64,000 bases of DNA from Limnoglobus roseus (GCF_008254045.1 NZ_CP042425.1:4216001-4280000), one strand, 5' to 3'; shown: positions 44,088 through 52,949, counted from the stretch's first letter. Notes: generated by a model from the letters alone, not told the origin. Numbers and translations: made by a program.

Positions 44088-44476
44088 GCGCACGGTGAAT
44101 CGACGCCTTGCACAGTCGGTTACGATGGTGGCTTTCTCACCCGAGGAGGCTACCCGTGTCCGACACCCCGCTCACATCCCCACCCGCCAACCCGTCCGAC
44201 CGAGAGCAGTTCTGGCGGGACACGGTCGCCGCGTTCGCGACGTCCGGCCTTTCGGTCCGGGCGTTCTGCCTGGCGAATGGCCTGTCCGAGAAGCGGTTCT
44301 ATACGTGGCGGAAGAACCTCGGCCTGAGCCCCGTCGTGCCACCCGCCGGGTCGCCGTCTGACGCCCCGCCGGCCCGCGGATTCGTGCCCGTCCGGGTCGT
44401 GTCGGACGCGACGGCCGAGGTCGTCCTGCCCGGCGGGGTGGTCGTCGTGGTGACGCGCTATCAACTGGAGATTTGC
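44084..44476 (+). mobile_element. IS66-family left-end remnant with tnpA-like ORF1
   Basis: GTAAGCG at 44084 matches the conserved tip of IS66 ends. GTG 44156, after CCGAGGAGG, encodes an IS66 ORF1/TnpA-like HTH protein (DREQFWRDTVAAFATSGLSV, RAFCLANGLSEKRFYTWRKNLG, VLPGGVVVVV). tnpB and tnpC are absent; the frame runs into the next gene at about 44470. A truncated element. Confidence 0.7.
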
Positions 44477-45380
44477 ATGGCGGCCGGAGAGAATCAGACA
44501 GCTTCGCTGACCGCGCGCATCGAAGAACAGGCCGCTCGGAACGCGGCAGCCCAGGCCCAACTGGCCGAACAGCTTCAGCGGTCGGAAGCCCATCTCCGGG
44601 CGCTCACCCCCCTCGTGTCGAGGTGGGTTCATTTCAGCGACCGGAAGGTCTTCTCGTCCAAACCCGAGGAATTGGCGGCCGCACGCCAGAACGCCATCGA
44701 CGACCTTCTGGAAATCGGACGGCTGCTCAAAGAACTTGGCATGCTCACCCTTGTCCTTCAGTGGGGCGGATCGGAAGGCCTGTCGCGGGAGATTGCCGCG
44801 GAAATCGTCCGGGCGTCCGCGCGATGGCGAACGCGACTGCGTCGTTGAACTGCTCGCTCGCACGGTGTTCGACCCTCGTGCCCACTCCCCCAGTCTCGGG
44901 GAGTACGAGCCGGACGACCCCACTGCCGTTTACCCGCACCTCGTCTTCTCGATCCCCCTGTTTCTCAACATGCCCTTTACCCGCGACCCCGAACTCGACG
45001 AGGGCGGCGAGTCGGACCCGCCGGCGGGGGACGGCAGACGAGAACCCGGAACCCCGCCCAAGTCCAAGCGTAGTACCCACAAGGGCGATGCGCAGGCGAA
45101 GATGCCCGTGGTCCTCCTAAAACACCACAACTACGCCGAGGACGGCGGTGTCACCCCCGACCCGATCAACAACAACGAACTGGCCCGCCGGGCCGGTGTC
45201 TCGACGTCGACCGCGTCGAAGTTATTTGCCGACGTGTTCGAGGGGCACGACAAGTACAAAATTATGTGTCGGAACGTCCGCAAGTTCGCGCTGCGTCTCG
45301 GAGTCTTGGCCGGTGACATTCCGATGCAACGGTACTCGGAGTATCGGGACGACCTCAACCCAGAACGCGATGACGGATAA
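44477..45380 (+). pseudogene. Unknown gene of the integrative module, one frameshift
   Basis: ATG 44477, after GGAG, opens a coiled-coil N terminus (TASLTARIEEQAARNAAAQ, LLEIGRLLKELGML). The frame ends at 44848, but a frame offset by one base carries on from ARDGERDCVVELLARTVFDP to 45380. The C-terminal part contains NNNELARRAGVSTSTASKLF, an HTH-like segment, then RKFALRLGVLAGDIPMQRY. A single missing base near 44818-44822 would explain it; no slippery run is present. It may be real damage or a sequencing error. It lies just before the excisionase/primase/integrase genes. Confidence 0.55.
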
Positions 45381-45396
45381 TTAGCGCGTTCGATCG

Positions 45397-45502
45397 TTCG
45401 GCAGAAATTGCCGAATGGTTTGCCACTTCGCTAGTCGACGCAACTTCCGACGATTCAGAATCTTTCGTCGCCACGAGTGCGACGTCTTGCGGCAATCTGC
45501 CG
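45397..45502. promoter_or_regulatory. Two related inverted repeats upstream of the excisionase-like gene
   Basis: TTCGGCA-GAAAT-TGCCGAA (45397-45415) has perfect 7-bp arms. CGGCA-ATC-TGCCG (45490-45502) reuses the CGGCA half-site with a shorter spacer. They lie about 170 and 70 bp before the gene at 45569, a plausible operator or recombination-accessory region. Inferred. Confidence 0.45.
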
Positions 45503-45568
45503 AACGCTTCGACAGTGGGTGTGCGGTTCGCGATGGGCGAATCACACGCTTACTCTGTGGAGCGGATC

Positions 45569-45787
45569 ATGACGACCGGGAACAATCAACATCCAATGGC
45601 CCTGCAGCCGCGCGACGCGGCGAAGATGCTGTGCATCTCGCCCCGCACCCTCTGGGAGTGGACCCGCCTCGGGCTCATCCTGTGCATCCGGATCGGGACC
45701 GGCAAGCGGAAGACGGTCCTGTACTCCGTGGCCGACCTGCAAGCGTGGCTGGCCCAGCACACCGGCACGACGGGAGGTCAGGCATGA
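45569..45787 (+). CDS. Helix-turn-helix (excisionase/MerR-like) protein
   Basis: A 72-residue protein: PRDAAKMLCISPRTLWEWTRLGLI, then RKTVLYSVADLQAWLAQH (quoted separately as motifs), the layout of the HTH_17/excisionase family. It probably binds the ends of the integrative element or controls the primase gene. ATG 45569 has GGAG upstream. The stop overlaps the start of the primase-helicase gene (ATGA), a tight operon. Confidence 0.82.
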   Translation: MTTGNNQHPMALQPRDAAKMLCISPRTLWEWTRLGLILCIRIGTGKRKTVLYSVADLQAWLAQHTGTTGGQA

Positions 45788-47916
45788 CGCCCCTCGAACG
45801 GGTGCTGGAGAAACTGCCCACCGCCCGCAAGTCGGGCGGCGGGTGGACCGCCCGCTGCCCCGCCCACGACGACAACTCGCCGAGCCTGTCCGTCAACCGA
45901 GGGGACGACGGGCGAATTCTCTTGCACTGCCACGCCGGCTGCCGGTTCGCCGACATCGTCCGGGCGCTCGGACTGACGCCGGCCGACTTGCGACCGGAGA
46001 AGGAAGCGCACCGGGCGAAAGTGCCGCACATGGCCGTCGAACGGGGAAACGGGTTCTCCTCGGCTGAGGCGGTCATCCGGTGTCTCGCCCGGAAGAGCCG
46101 GCCGCCGTCGGGCCGGTGGGAGTACCACGACGCCGGCGGGGCGATGGTCGGACTGACCCTTCGGTGGGACGGCCCGCGTGGCGGAAAGCGTTACTCTCCG
46201 GTTGCTCTGATCGACGGCCGTTGGCAGATCGCCGGAATGCCATCGCCCCGCCCGCTTTACCGACTGACGGAAGTCAGAAAGGCCAAGCGGGTGGTTGTTA
46301 CCGAGGGGGAGAAGGCCGCCGACGCGTTCCGCAAGCTCGGCTTCACGGCCACGACTTCGGCCGGCGGAGCCGACGCCGTCTCACGAAGCGACTGGACGGC
46401 GCTGGTTGGCCTTCTGGGAGTGTGGATATTCCCGGACAACGACGCCCCCGGCCGCCGGTACGCCGAAGCCGTGGCCGCGGAGATCGCCAAACACTCGCCG
46501 GCAACGGTGGTGCGGGTGATCGAACTCCCCGGCCTGCCCGAGAAAGGGGACATCGTGGACTGGATCGACGCCCACGGCGAGGCGGCCGAACCGGACGGCA
46601 TGAGGGCCGAACTCGAAGCGATTGCCGCCGACGTCACCCCGCAGCGGGGCGGCTATGCCGCCGCGAAGCCGCGGTCGCGGGCCGTGCTCAATCTCGTTTG
46701 CCTGGCCGACGTGGAACCAACCGAAGTGCCGTGGCTGTGGCCGAGCCGCATCCCGCTCGGTCGGCTGACCCTACTCGTCGGGCGGCCGGGCGCCGGCAAG
46801 TCGTTCCTGACGTGCGACATCGCGGCCCGCCTGTCCGTCGGCGCACCGTGGCCGGACGGCGGCACCGCCCCGCTCGGCTCGACCCTGCTCATCTCGGCCG
46901 AGGATGACACCGCCGACACCATCGCGCCGCGACTCAACAGCGCGGGGGCTGACCTGAAGAGAATCCACCTGCTGACAGCCGCGAAGGTTGTGGGGGAAGA
47001 CGGCAAGGAAAGGGTCGTCGCCTTTGACCTTCAAAACGTCGACCTCATCCGCGACGCGCTCGACCAACTGTCGGACTGCAAGCTTGTCGTCATCGACCCG
47101 GTCGGCAGCTACCTGGGCGGGCGGGTGGACGCCCACCGCGATAACGAAGTCCGCGGCGTCCTGGCCCCGCTGGCGGCCCTGGCCGCCGAGCGCGGCGTAG
47201 CTGTCCTCATCGTCTGCCACACCCGCAAGGCCCAGTCGAGTTTCGCCGACGACGCGGCCCTCGGCAGTCGCGCCTTCGTCGGGCTGGCCCGGTGCGTGCT
47301 GCACTTGGCGGCCGACGATAAAGACCGCGACCGCAAGTTGCTCGTGCCGGGCAAAAGCAACTTGGGTGAACCGGCCGCCGGGCTGGCGTTCACGATCAGC
47401 GGTAAACCGGCCCACTTGGAGTGGGAAGCCGATCCGCTCGACGGCTTGCACGCGGACGACCTGATGGCCCCGCCCGACGGCAGTCGACAGGTCGGCGGAC
47501 CGAAACCAAGAGCCCGTGACGCGGCCGTGGACTGGCTGACCCGCGTCCTCGAAAATAGCCCGCTTCTCGTCCGAGAGATCGAGGCACAAGCGAAAGCGGC
47601 GGGACTGGCGTGGCGGACGGTTCGCCGCGCCCGAGAGGAACTGGCAATCATCCCACACAAGCAGGCATTTTCGGGCGGATGGGCGTGGCAACTGCCGAAC
47701 GAAGGTGACCACGCCCACCCGCGAACCGGGCCAAGAAGAGAAGCCGGTGGCCACCTTCGGGAGAACGACGCAAAAAACTCAGATAACCGACTTCAAAACG
47801 TCGAAGGTGGCCAGGTACAACACAACTCGGCCGCCTTCGACGAATCGAACACCGTGAGCGGGATCGACGTTGCCGACGGCTCGTTGTTCCCGGAAGCGCG
47901 CGGCCTACCCGATTAA
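45784..47916 (+). CDS. Primase-helicase of an integrative element (CHC2-Toprim-AAA)
   Basis: A 710-residue replication protein. Residues about 1-75 form a CHC2-like zinc domain (CPAHDDNSPSLSV, LLHCHAGC). About 165-280 is a Toprim-type domain (VVVTEGEKAADAFRKLGF, WIFPDNDAPGRRYA). About 325-540 is a RepA/KaiC-like AAA_25 ATPase with Walker A GRPGAGKS, ISAEDD, Walker B LVVIDPVGSYL and CHTRKA. The C-terminal region (REIEAQAKAAGLAWRTVRRA) looks like a winged helix. It would prime and unwind the element's own DNA during a replicative phase. Overlaps the HTH gene. Confidence 0.88.
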   Translation: MTPLERVLEKLPTARKSGGGWTARCPAHDDNSPSLSVNRGDDGRILLHCHAGCRFADIVRALGLTPADLRPEKEAHRAKVPHMAVERGNGFSSAEAVIRCLARKSRPPSGRWEYHDAGGAMVGLTLRWDGPRGGKRYSPVALIDGRWQIAGMPSPRPLYRLTEVRKAKRVVVTEGEKAADAFRKLGFTATTSAGGADAVSRSDWTALVGLLGVWIFPDNDAPGRRYAEAVAAEIAKHSPATVVRVIELPGLPEKGDIVDWIDAHGEAAEPDGMRAELEAIAADVTPQRGGYAAAKPRSRAVLNLVCLADVEPTEVPWLWPSRIPLGRLTLLVGRPGAGKSFLTCDIAARLSVGAPWPDGGTAPLGSTLLISAEDDTADTIAPRLNSAGADLKRIHLLTAAKVVGEDGKERVVAFDLQNVDLIRDALDQLSDCKLVVIDPVGSYLGGRVDAHRDNEVRGVLAPLAALAAERGVAVLIVCHTRKAQSSFADDAALGSRAFVGLARCVLHLAADDKDRDRKLLVPGKSNLGEPAAGLAFTISGKPAHLEWEADPLDGLHADDLMAPPDGSRQVGGPKPRARDAAVDWLTRVLENSPLLVREIEAQAKAAGLAWRTVRRAREELAIIPHKQAFSGGWAWQLPNEGDHAHPRTGPRREAGGHLRENDAKNSDNRLQNVEGGQVQHNSAAFDESNTVSGIDVADGSLFPEARGLPD

Positions 47917-47943
47917 CCGCACCCCTAAACAGGAGTCAAGGAC

Positions 47944-49092
47944 ATGGCATCCGTTGTCAATGATCCGAATGGCCGGCGGCGCATTCAATTTGTCGCGCCC
48001 GATGGGTCACGCAAAGCCATCCGCCTCGGGAAGACCGACCGTAAGACCGCGGACAGCATTTGTCGACACGTCGAAGCCCTCCTCGGCGCGAAACTGAGTG
48101 GCCAGGCCATTCCGCGGGACACCGCCGTCTGGCTATCCGGAATCGGTGGCAAACTCCGTGACCGGATGGTGGCGGTGGGTCTGGCCGAAGGAGTGTCGGC
48201 CGTCCCGGCTCTGCAAGCCTGGTGCAAGGGGTACATCGCAGCCCGCACCGACTTGGCTCCCCGCAGCGTCGCGCGACTGGAATTCGCGGCCCGACTGCTC
48301 GTCGAACACTTCGGCTCCGATCACCGATTGGACGCCGTCACGGCCGGGGACGCGCAAGGGTACGCCCGGTGGCTGGCCACCACGCGGGCCGCAAACACTG
48401 TCCGACGGCAGCTGGGGTGGGCCAAGCAATTCTTCGGCGCGGCCGTGAAACATGAAGTCCTGACCCGCAACCCCTTCGTCGGGCTGGCCGCGAATACTCG
48501 GCCCGACCGATCGCGCGACCACTTCGTTACCCGTGACGAGACGGCTAAGATTATGGACACCTGTCCGGACGGGGAATGGCGGCTGATCGTGGCCCTCTGC
48601 CGGTTCGCCGGCTTGCGCTGTCCCACGGAAGTACTCGCTTTGCGGTGGGCCGACATCCTCTGGGACCAAGACCGGATGACCGTCGCCAACGGGAAGACGG
48701 GGAAGATAACCGGAGAGCCATTTCGTACCGTGCCTCTGTTCCCCGAAGTCCGGCTTCACCTCGAAGTCGCGTTCGACCAAGCGCGGGAGAGGGCGGAACA
48801 CGTCATCACCCGATACCGCGACTGCAACACGAACCTCCGCACGCAACTCGCCCGAATCGCGCGGCGGGCGGGAGTACCAATGTGGGATAAACCGTTCGTC
48901 AACATGCGGGCGAGTTGTGCCACCGAACTGATTCAGACCTACCCCGCCTACGTCGTGGCGGCTTGGCTCGGGCACACGCAAGCCGTCGCCGAAGCCCACT
49001 ACTGGCAGGTGACCGAGGACCACTTTAAGAAAGCGGCGCAAAATCCGGCGCAGCAGAGAGCGGCGGAGGGAGCCGCAAACGAAAGGGAGTGA
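47944..49092 (+). CDS. Tyrosine recombinase/integrase
   Basis: A 382-residue site-specific integrase. N-terminal arm and SAM-like domain (SVARLEFAARLLVEHFG), then the catalytic domain: Arg in FAGLRCPTEVLALRW, Lys in NGKTGK, the second Arg in VNMRASCATEL (the usual His before it is Asn), His in GHTQAVAEAHY and the nucleophile Tyr in HYWQVT. Length is typical. 27 bp after the primase gene, and its end is only about 65 bp from a tRNA 3' fragment, as expected for an integrase next to its att site. Confidence 0.9.
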   Translation: MASVVNDPNGRRRIQFVAPDGSRKAIRLGKTDRKTADSICRHVEALLGAKLSGQAIPRDTAVWLSGIGGKLRDRMVAVGLAEGVSAVPALQAWCKGYIAARTDLAPRSVARLEFAARLLVEHFGSDHRLDAVTAGDAQGYARWLATTRAANTVRRQLGWAKQFFGAAVKHEVLTRNPFVGLAANTRPDRSRDHFVTRDETAKIMDTCPDGEWRLIVALCRFAGLRCPTEVLALRWADILWDQDRMTVANGKTGKITGEPFRTVPLFPEVRLHLEVAFDQARERAEHVITRYRDCNTNLRTQLARIARRAGVPMWDKPFVNMRASCATELIQTYPAYVVAAWLGHTQAVAEAHYWQVTEDHFKKAAQNPAQQRAAEGAANERE

Positions 49093-49157
49093 GAGTCAGG
49101 AAGATGAGGAGCCGCAACATGTTGCGGCCCCCTGCGATTTGATGCAATCTTGTCCAG

Positions 49158-49204
49158 TACACCCGGAGGGATTCGAACCCCCAACCCTCGGTTCCGAAGA
49201 CCGA
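49158..49204 (-). tRNA. 3' part of tRNA-Arg(TCG), probable att site
   Basis: Read on the minus strand: anticodon stem TCGGT, loop CTTCGGA (anticodon TCG, Arg), stem ACCGA, a 5-base variable loop, T stem GGGGG, loop TTCGAAT, stem CCCTC, acceptor 3' strand CGGGTGT and discriminator A. Upstream of the anticodon arm no D-arm or matching acceptor 5' strand (ACACCCG) is found, so only the 3' half is present. That block, anticodon loop to 3' end, is the usual identity segment of tRNA-targeting integrases. Confidence 0.75.
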
Positions 49205-49374
49205 CGGAGGGTGGGGAAAACGCCTCGGAAACACCGAGTTCCGAAAACGGGCGCAGTGCGGGGCGCAGGAGCGACGGGGACCTAGGCGTCGTCGTCACCG
49301 CATGGCCGAACCTGCCCGAGCCGATTCGCCGGGCGATCTTGGCATTGATCGCGTCGGGCAACCTCCACTCGTGA
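49205..49374 (+). pseudogene. Possible C-terminal tail of a second integrase
   Basis: A plus-strand frame ends with VVVTAWPNLPEPIRRAILAL then IASGNLHS and a stop. Similar AAWPxLPE-xxR-AIL tails close many planctomycete tyrosine integrases (from memory). No start or catalytic part is present, so if the match is real it is a fragment left by another element at the same tRNA site. Confidence 0.3.
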
Positions 49375-49725
49375 CGCATTTGTGCGATCCACCGGGATCG
49401 GCCTCCCTATCCTCCCACGCTCCCGCCCCATCAATGTGCCGAGGGGCGGGGCCAGGGCCGGGGTCGAGAATGTTGCTTTAAGATCGGCCCTCCGCTGGAT
49501 GGCGATCAATCGAGATCGCCGTCGCTGCGTGGCAACTCGTCCTTCGAGGAACGCCGCGGCTGCGCGAACGCCTGCATTCGGCAGCCGGTCCGCATGGCCT
49601 CGCGGGCGGCGTGACCCGCGCCAGCGTCACGAGCGACCGCCGAGTTTCGATGCGTCGGACCTTGTAGGCCGTCCCGTGGACCGGGACTGGTGTAACTTTC
49701 CCCTCCCGATGCACCAAGGACGAGC
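49375..49725. other. Gap with no supported gene
   Basis: About 350 bp after the tRNA/integrase remnants. Open frames on both strands are Arg-rich out-of-frame readings. Nothing recognised. Confidence 0.4.
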
Positions 49726-50058
49726 ATGGCCCACTACTTCTACACCGATCCCATTGCCGCCGCGTGGATGGCCAAGCACTTCCGATTCAAAATGTCGGCC
49801 GGGAAGTTCTGCCTCCAGGCCGAGAGCGTTGACACGTTCCTGCGGTTGCTCGCCGAGGGGATGGAAATCGACAAGATCGTCGTTCAGAAGGAAAGCATTG
49901 CGCTGCTGGACCCGAGACTCGGCGACATGGTGGAAGACGACGCACGCGGGAAGTTGCGGATCCTCGCGGAACAGCACTTCCCGTACACGGCGAACCTCAA
50001 ACAGATCGTGCAGCGGAACGGTCGCGCCTTCATTTTTCCGCAGAAGGCCAACGAGTGA
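49726..50058 (+). CDS. Small hypothetical protein
   Basis: A 110-residue protein (MAHYFYTDPIAAAWMAKHF start) with an ordinary soluble composition: KFCLQAESVDTFLRLLAEG, then VQKESIALLDPRLGDMV and a basic end. ATG 49726 has GGACGAG upstream. No family recognised. The next gene, same strand, follows after 144 bp. Confidence 0.65.
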   Translation: MAHYFYTDPIAAAWMAKHFRFKMSAGKFCLQAESVDTFLRLLAEGMEIDKIVVQKESIALLDPRLGDMVEDDARGKLRILAEQHFPYTANLKQIVQRNGRAFIFPQKANE

Positions 50059-50202
50059 TTCCGGACTCCGCGCCCCCCGCCGCCGCGGGAGCGTGCCGAG
50101 GCTCACGGGCCGTGAGCCAGCGTCCGAGCGGTTGACCGCCACGGCCGACGGCCATACCCTTCTTCTTTCCCCATCAGCGGGTTGACTCGGGAGGTGGTTC
50201 CG

Positions 50203-50445
50203 ATGACATTCCAAGAAGCCGTGGTCGAGCTCTTGAACAAGCACGCGAAGGCCGAACTCAGCCCGTCCGCTCAACGCGGGAGTGCGTTCAACCGGGCCAA
50301 GACGGTCCGCTTCAAGAAGGGAAAGGGCGGGGTGTACGAGGGCAAGGACGCCGACGGCACCGAGGTGCTGGTGTACTTCAACGACCAGGCTGGCGTCATT
50401 TCGTGCACGGAGATCGAGGCCGACGCGCCCGATGACGACGAGTGA
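50203..50445 (+). CDS. Small hypothetical protein
   Basis: An 80-residue protein with a helical N terminus (MTFQEAVVELLNKHAKAEL), a basic strand region (KTVRFKKGKGGVYEGKDADG) and an acidic tail (EADAPDDDE). ATG 50203 was chosen because GGGAGG lies upstream; an in-frame start seven codons earlier is weaker. No family recognised. Confidence 0.65.
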   Translation: MTFQEAVVELLNKHAKAELSPSAQRGSAFNRAKTVRFKKGKGGVYEGKDADGTEVLVYFNDQAGVISCTEIEADAPDDDE

Positions 50446-50715
50446 GTCGGTGCGACTCCCGACGGCCGAGAAGGTTACCGAAACCGAGACGATGCTACTC
50501 ATTTTTGCCCACGGCTGGGAAACCGAACTTTCCACCGGGCCTGCCGACTGTGCCGAGGCCGCGAATCCGAGCGGCACCCTTTGCACCGGCGGCGAGGCGA
50601 ATTCCTTCCGCGCGGCGGACAGCCGGGCGTCTATCGAGGATCGGCCGAATCTGGTACACTCGGCGGCCCCGACGCGGGATCACGTTCCCGCGTGGTCGGG
50701 CCTGGAGATTACGGG

Positions 50716-51513
50716 ATGAAGTTCCCCGCGCCCCATGCCCCGGGCCTGGCCGCCGGCCGGCACGACCCGTTGCAGGAATACTTCAAACGACGCCGCGACC
50801 CCGCCACGGGGGTAGTCGCCTACGTCGATCCGCCGCCGGACGCCGAGCGGGACGCCGCCTTCCGCGACCTGCAAGCCCGCGTGGCCCCGCTCGAGGCGGC
50901 CGCCTCTGCCCACCGGGACGCCGTCCGCGGGCTGGCGGACCGCTGCCGGGCGGGGTGGGGCGGCGGTGCGGAGGCGAACGGCCGACGGCCGGCGGTCGCC
51001 CCGGCCGCGCGGCGGCGGCTATACACCGCGGCCGAGGGGGAGCGGGTGGTGGCCGCCGGGGCGGCCGCCATCGCCGGCTGGTACGACCTGCTGACCGCCA
51101 CGCACGCCGGTGCCGACGCCGAGTCGGCCGTCCGCCACGTTATGCTCGTCGGCGGGGACTGGTCGTTTCCGGGGGACCCGCCGGTCATCGCACTGTTACA
51201 GGACGCGGGGGCCGTGGCCGCGCTACGGCGGGCGTTCTACGACGCCGCCTTCTGGCGGGCGGTGGCCGGGCGGCCGACGGTGGCGGAGGTAACATTCTTC
51301 CTCGCCGGGGCGGCCGCCGCGAAGTCCGACAACTGGGATCTGTTCCAGGCGGCCATGACCATGCCCCGCCGCGGGACGATGCGGCCGCCGGCCGGCCGCA
51401 GCCCGTCGGGCATCGTTCGCTTCGTCGCCCACCTGTGGGAGGCACGGCGGGTGGACCAGCCGATCGACGCCCCGGGGCGGACACTATCCGGAATGGCCGG
51501 CAGTCGACCTTGA
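50716..51513 (+). CDS. Hypothetical Ala/Arg-rich protein
   Basis: A 265-residue, very Ala/Arg-rich soluble protein. The middle is helical (AERDAAFRDLQARVAPLEAA, VAALRRAFYDAAFWRAVAG) and contains HVMLVGGDWSFPGDPPVIAL. ATG 50716 with GGAG upstream; an in-frame GTG/ATG region 45 codons upstream looks non-coding. No family recognised. Confidence 0.6.
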   Translation: MKFPAPHAPGLAAGRHDPLQEYFKRRRDPATGVVAYVDPPPDAERDAAFRDLQARVAPLEAAASAHRDAVRGLADRCRAGWGGGAEANGRRPAVAPAARRRLYTAAEGERVVAAGAAAIAGWYDLLTATHAGADAESAVRHVMLVGGDWSFPGDPPVIALLQDAGAVAALRRAFYDAAFWRAVAGRPTVAEVTFFLAGAAAAKSDNWDLFQAAMTMPRRGTMRPPAGRSPSGIVRFVAHLWEARRVDQPIDAPGRTLSGMAGSRP

Positions 51514-51702
51514 CGGGGGAGAATGGACAGAATGCCATGCGTGCGGGTCGGCGATTCGGTGCGGGTTTTGACGACACGCGAGGACGGAGGCAGGACCGCC
51601 GGGGTCGACGCGCGGCGACCGCCCAAATTATTTGTGAACAGTTTGGGGCAGGCCAAACCGTCGGACGTAAGTCGGGGCCGAACCGACGATCTTCTACGCC
51701 GG

Positions 51703-51749
51703 CCGGCCCCGAGAACGGCTCACGACGACTGAGCCGTTCTCGGGGCCGG
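51703..51749. repeat. Perfect 20-bp hairpin
   Basis: Arms 51703-51722 and 51730-51749 pair perfectly (CCGGCCCCGAGAACGGCTCA and its complement) around a 7-base loop. No T-run follows on either strand, so it is not a standard terminator. It lies in a gene-poor stretch. Confidence 0.75.
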
Positions 51750-51786
51750 GCGAACGTACCGGGCGGCACTGAGGGCTATGCATCCT

Positions 51787-52153
51787 CACCACGGCCAGTG
51801 AGTACTCGACCGACCTCGACCTGGCCTACCGGCTCGGGGTGATGGTGCTGATCTTGGCCCGGGAGGGGTTCCCGGCGTTCCCGGCACCGGTTCCCCCCGT
51901 CGGCTGGGGCTGGGACGGGGAAAACGACCTGCGCACGCTCATCGGGCACGCGGAGGCCGAGGCGGCCGCCATCCTCGCCCGGGACTGGGCCCGAGTCGAA
52001 GCAGTCGCCGCGGCTGCGGGGCGACTCGGTGGCGGCGTTCCACCCGGCGTTTCCGAAGGACATTACCCGATGCCGGGAAAGCAGAAGATAGTTCCGAGAC
52101 GCCTCTCGTCACGACCGCCCGTTCGCGGACAAGATGTTGGGAACAATTGTTGA
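51787..52153 (+). pseudogene. Gene fragment of unknown family
   Basis: A coding-like frame begins without a start codon (LTTASEYSTDLDLAYRLGVM) and continues with VLILAREGFPAFPAP and LIGHAEAEAAAILARDWARVE, then loses its character before the stop at 52153. It looks like an internal or C-terminal piece of a larger protein. A GTG or ATG inside (51838-51841) could start a short product. Confidence 0.4.
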
Positions 52154-52251
52154 CCCGGACTTGTCACACCGGCCCTTTTCACGTGTCAAAGGCGTTGCCC
52201 GCGTCTGGCCCTTGCGTCGGCGGGAGGGGCGTCGACCCGGGAGAAAAAAGT

Positions 52252-52556
52252 GTGTTCAACCCGTTCACGGAAGTCATTGACGAGTCCGACAGCCTCGCCT
52301 TGATCGAGTCGGCGCGGGTGGCGGCCTCGACACCCTGGAGAAGCTGATCCTGCGCCACCAGGCGTGGGTTTACAACATCGCCGTCCGAATGGTCTTCCAC
52401 CCGCAAGACGCCGAAGAGGTGAAGGTATGGACGCTTTCGTTGGGTGAACGCGCGATGTCTGCCCGCATCACCGCCGAAGACGCGTTCAACGAGGTGTCGA
52501 AGATGATCCGCGAGGAGCGCGGCATCAAGCGCTCGGTTGGCGTGGCAGCAAACTAA
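52252..52556 (+). pseudogene. ECF sigma factor remnant
   Basis: GTG 52252 begins VFNPFTEVIDESDSLALIES, then after a one-base shift near 52320 continues LEKLILRHQAWVYNIAVRMV and FHPQDAEEV, the region-2 core of a Gemmata-type ECF sigma factor. Region 2 then breaks off and an unrelated tail (SARITAEDAFNEVSKMIREE) runs to TAA 52554-52556. ATG 52455 could express that 33-residue tail separately. Regions 3 and 4 are gone. Confidence 0.65.
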
Positions 52557-52578
52557 CGGAACCGACTCGCAATCGAGG

Positions 52579-52611
52579 AGCCCCTGTACATCATCGTGTC
52601 AGGGGCTTTTT
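52579..52611 (+). terminator. Intrinsic terminator
   Basis: AGCCCCTG (52579-52586) pairs with CAGGGGCT (52600-52607) around a 13-base loop, followed by TTTTT. It lies 22 bp after the ECF sigma remnant. The next 340 bp, to the GyrI-SRPBCC gene, hold no supported gene. Confidence 0.8.
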
Positions 52612-52949
52612 GCTTTGAGAAGGGATGTCGGCGGTAAGTTTCACCGGTAAGAACTGCACCGCTTGCGAAGACGTCTGGCAGTGAAAATTCTTCTTCCTCT
52701 TTCATCGCGAGCAGTTGCGCCGATCGTCCACGAGTCCGGCACGCCGCCTGCTTAATCCCTACCGTCGTCAACCTTCCCCCAAGGTGCGACGGGCCTTCCC
52801 CCGAGGCTGAACCCAACTCCCTCTGCCTTCCCCCTGACATGTTCCACTGGCCAGCGACCTACCCCCGGTCGCGGGCCTCTTTTCTTTCTGCTGGCCTCGA
52901 CACGTCGCAACTCCGTTGGTCTACTCCTCCCTTTTCCCCGGAGGTTGCC

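Noticed and set aside
44800..44860. Programmed frameshift in the unknown island gene
   Set aside because: There is no A-run or other slippery motif at the crossover; treated as a single-base loss.
49150..49374. Protein frame beginning STPGGIRTPNPRFR
   Set aside because: The first part is a translation of the tRNA T-arm, a well-known false ORF; only the tail is kept, as a weak integrase remnant.
51703..51749. Rho-independent terminator call for the 20-bp hairpin
   Set aside because: Neither strand has a T-run after the stem.
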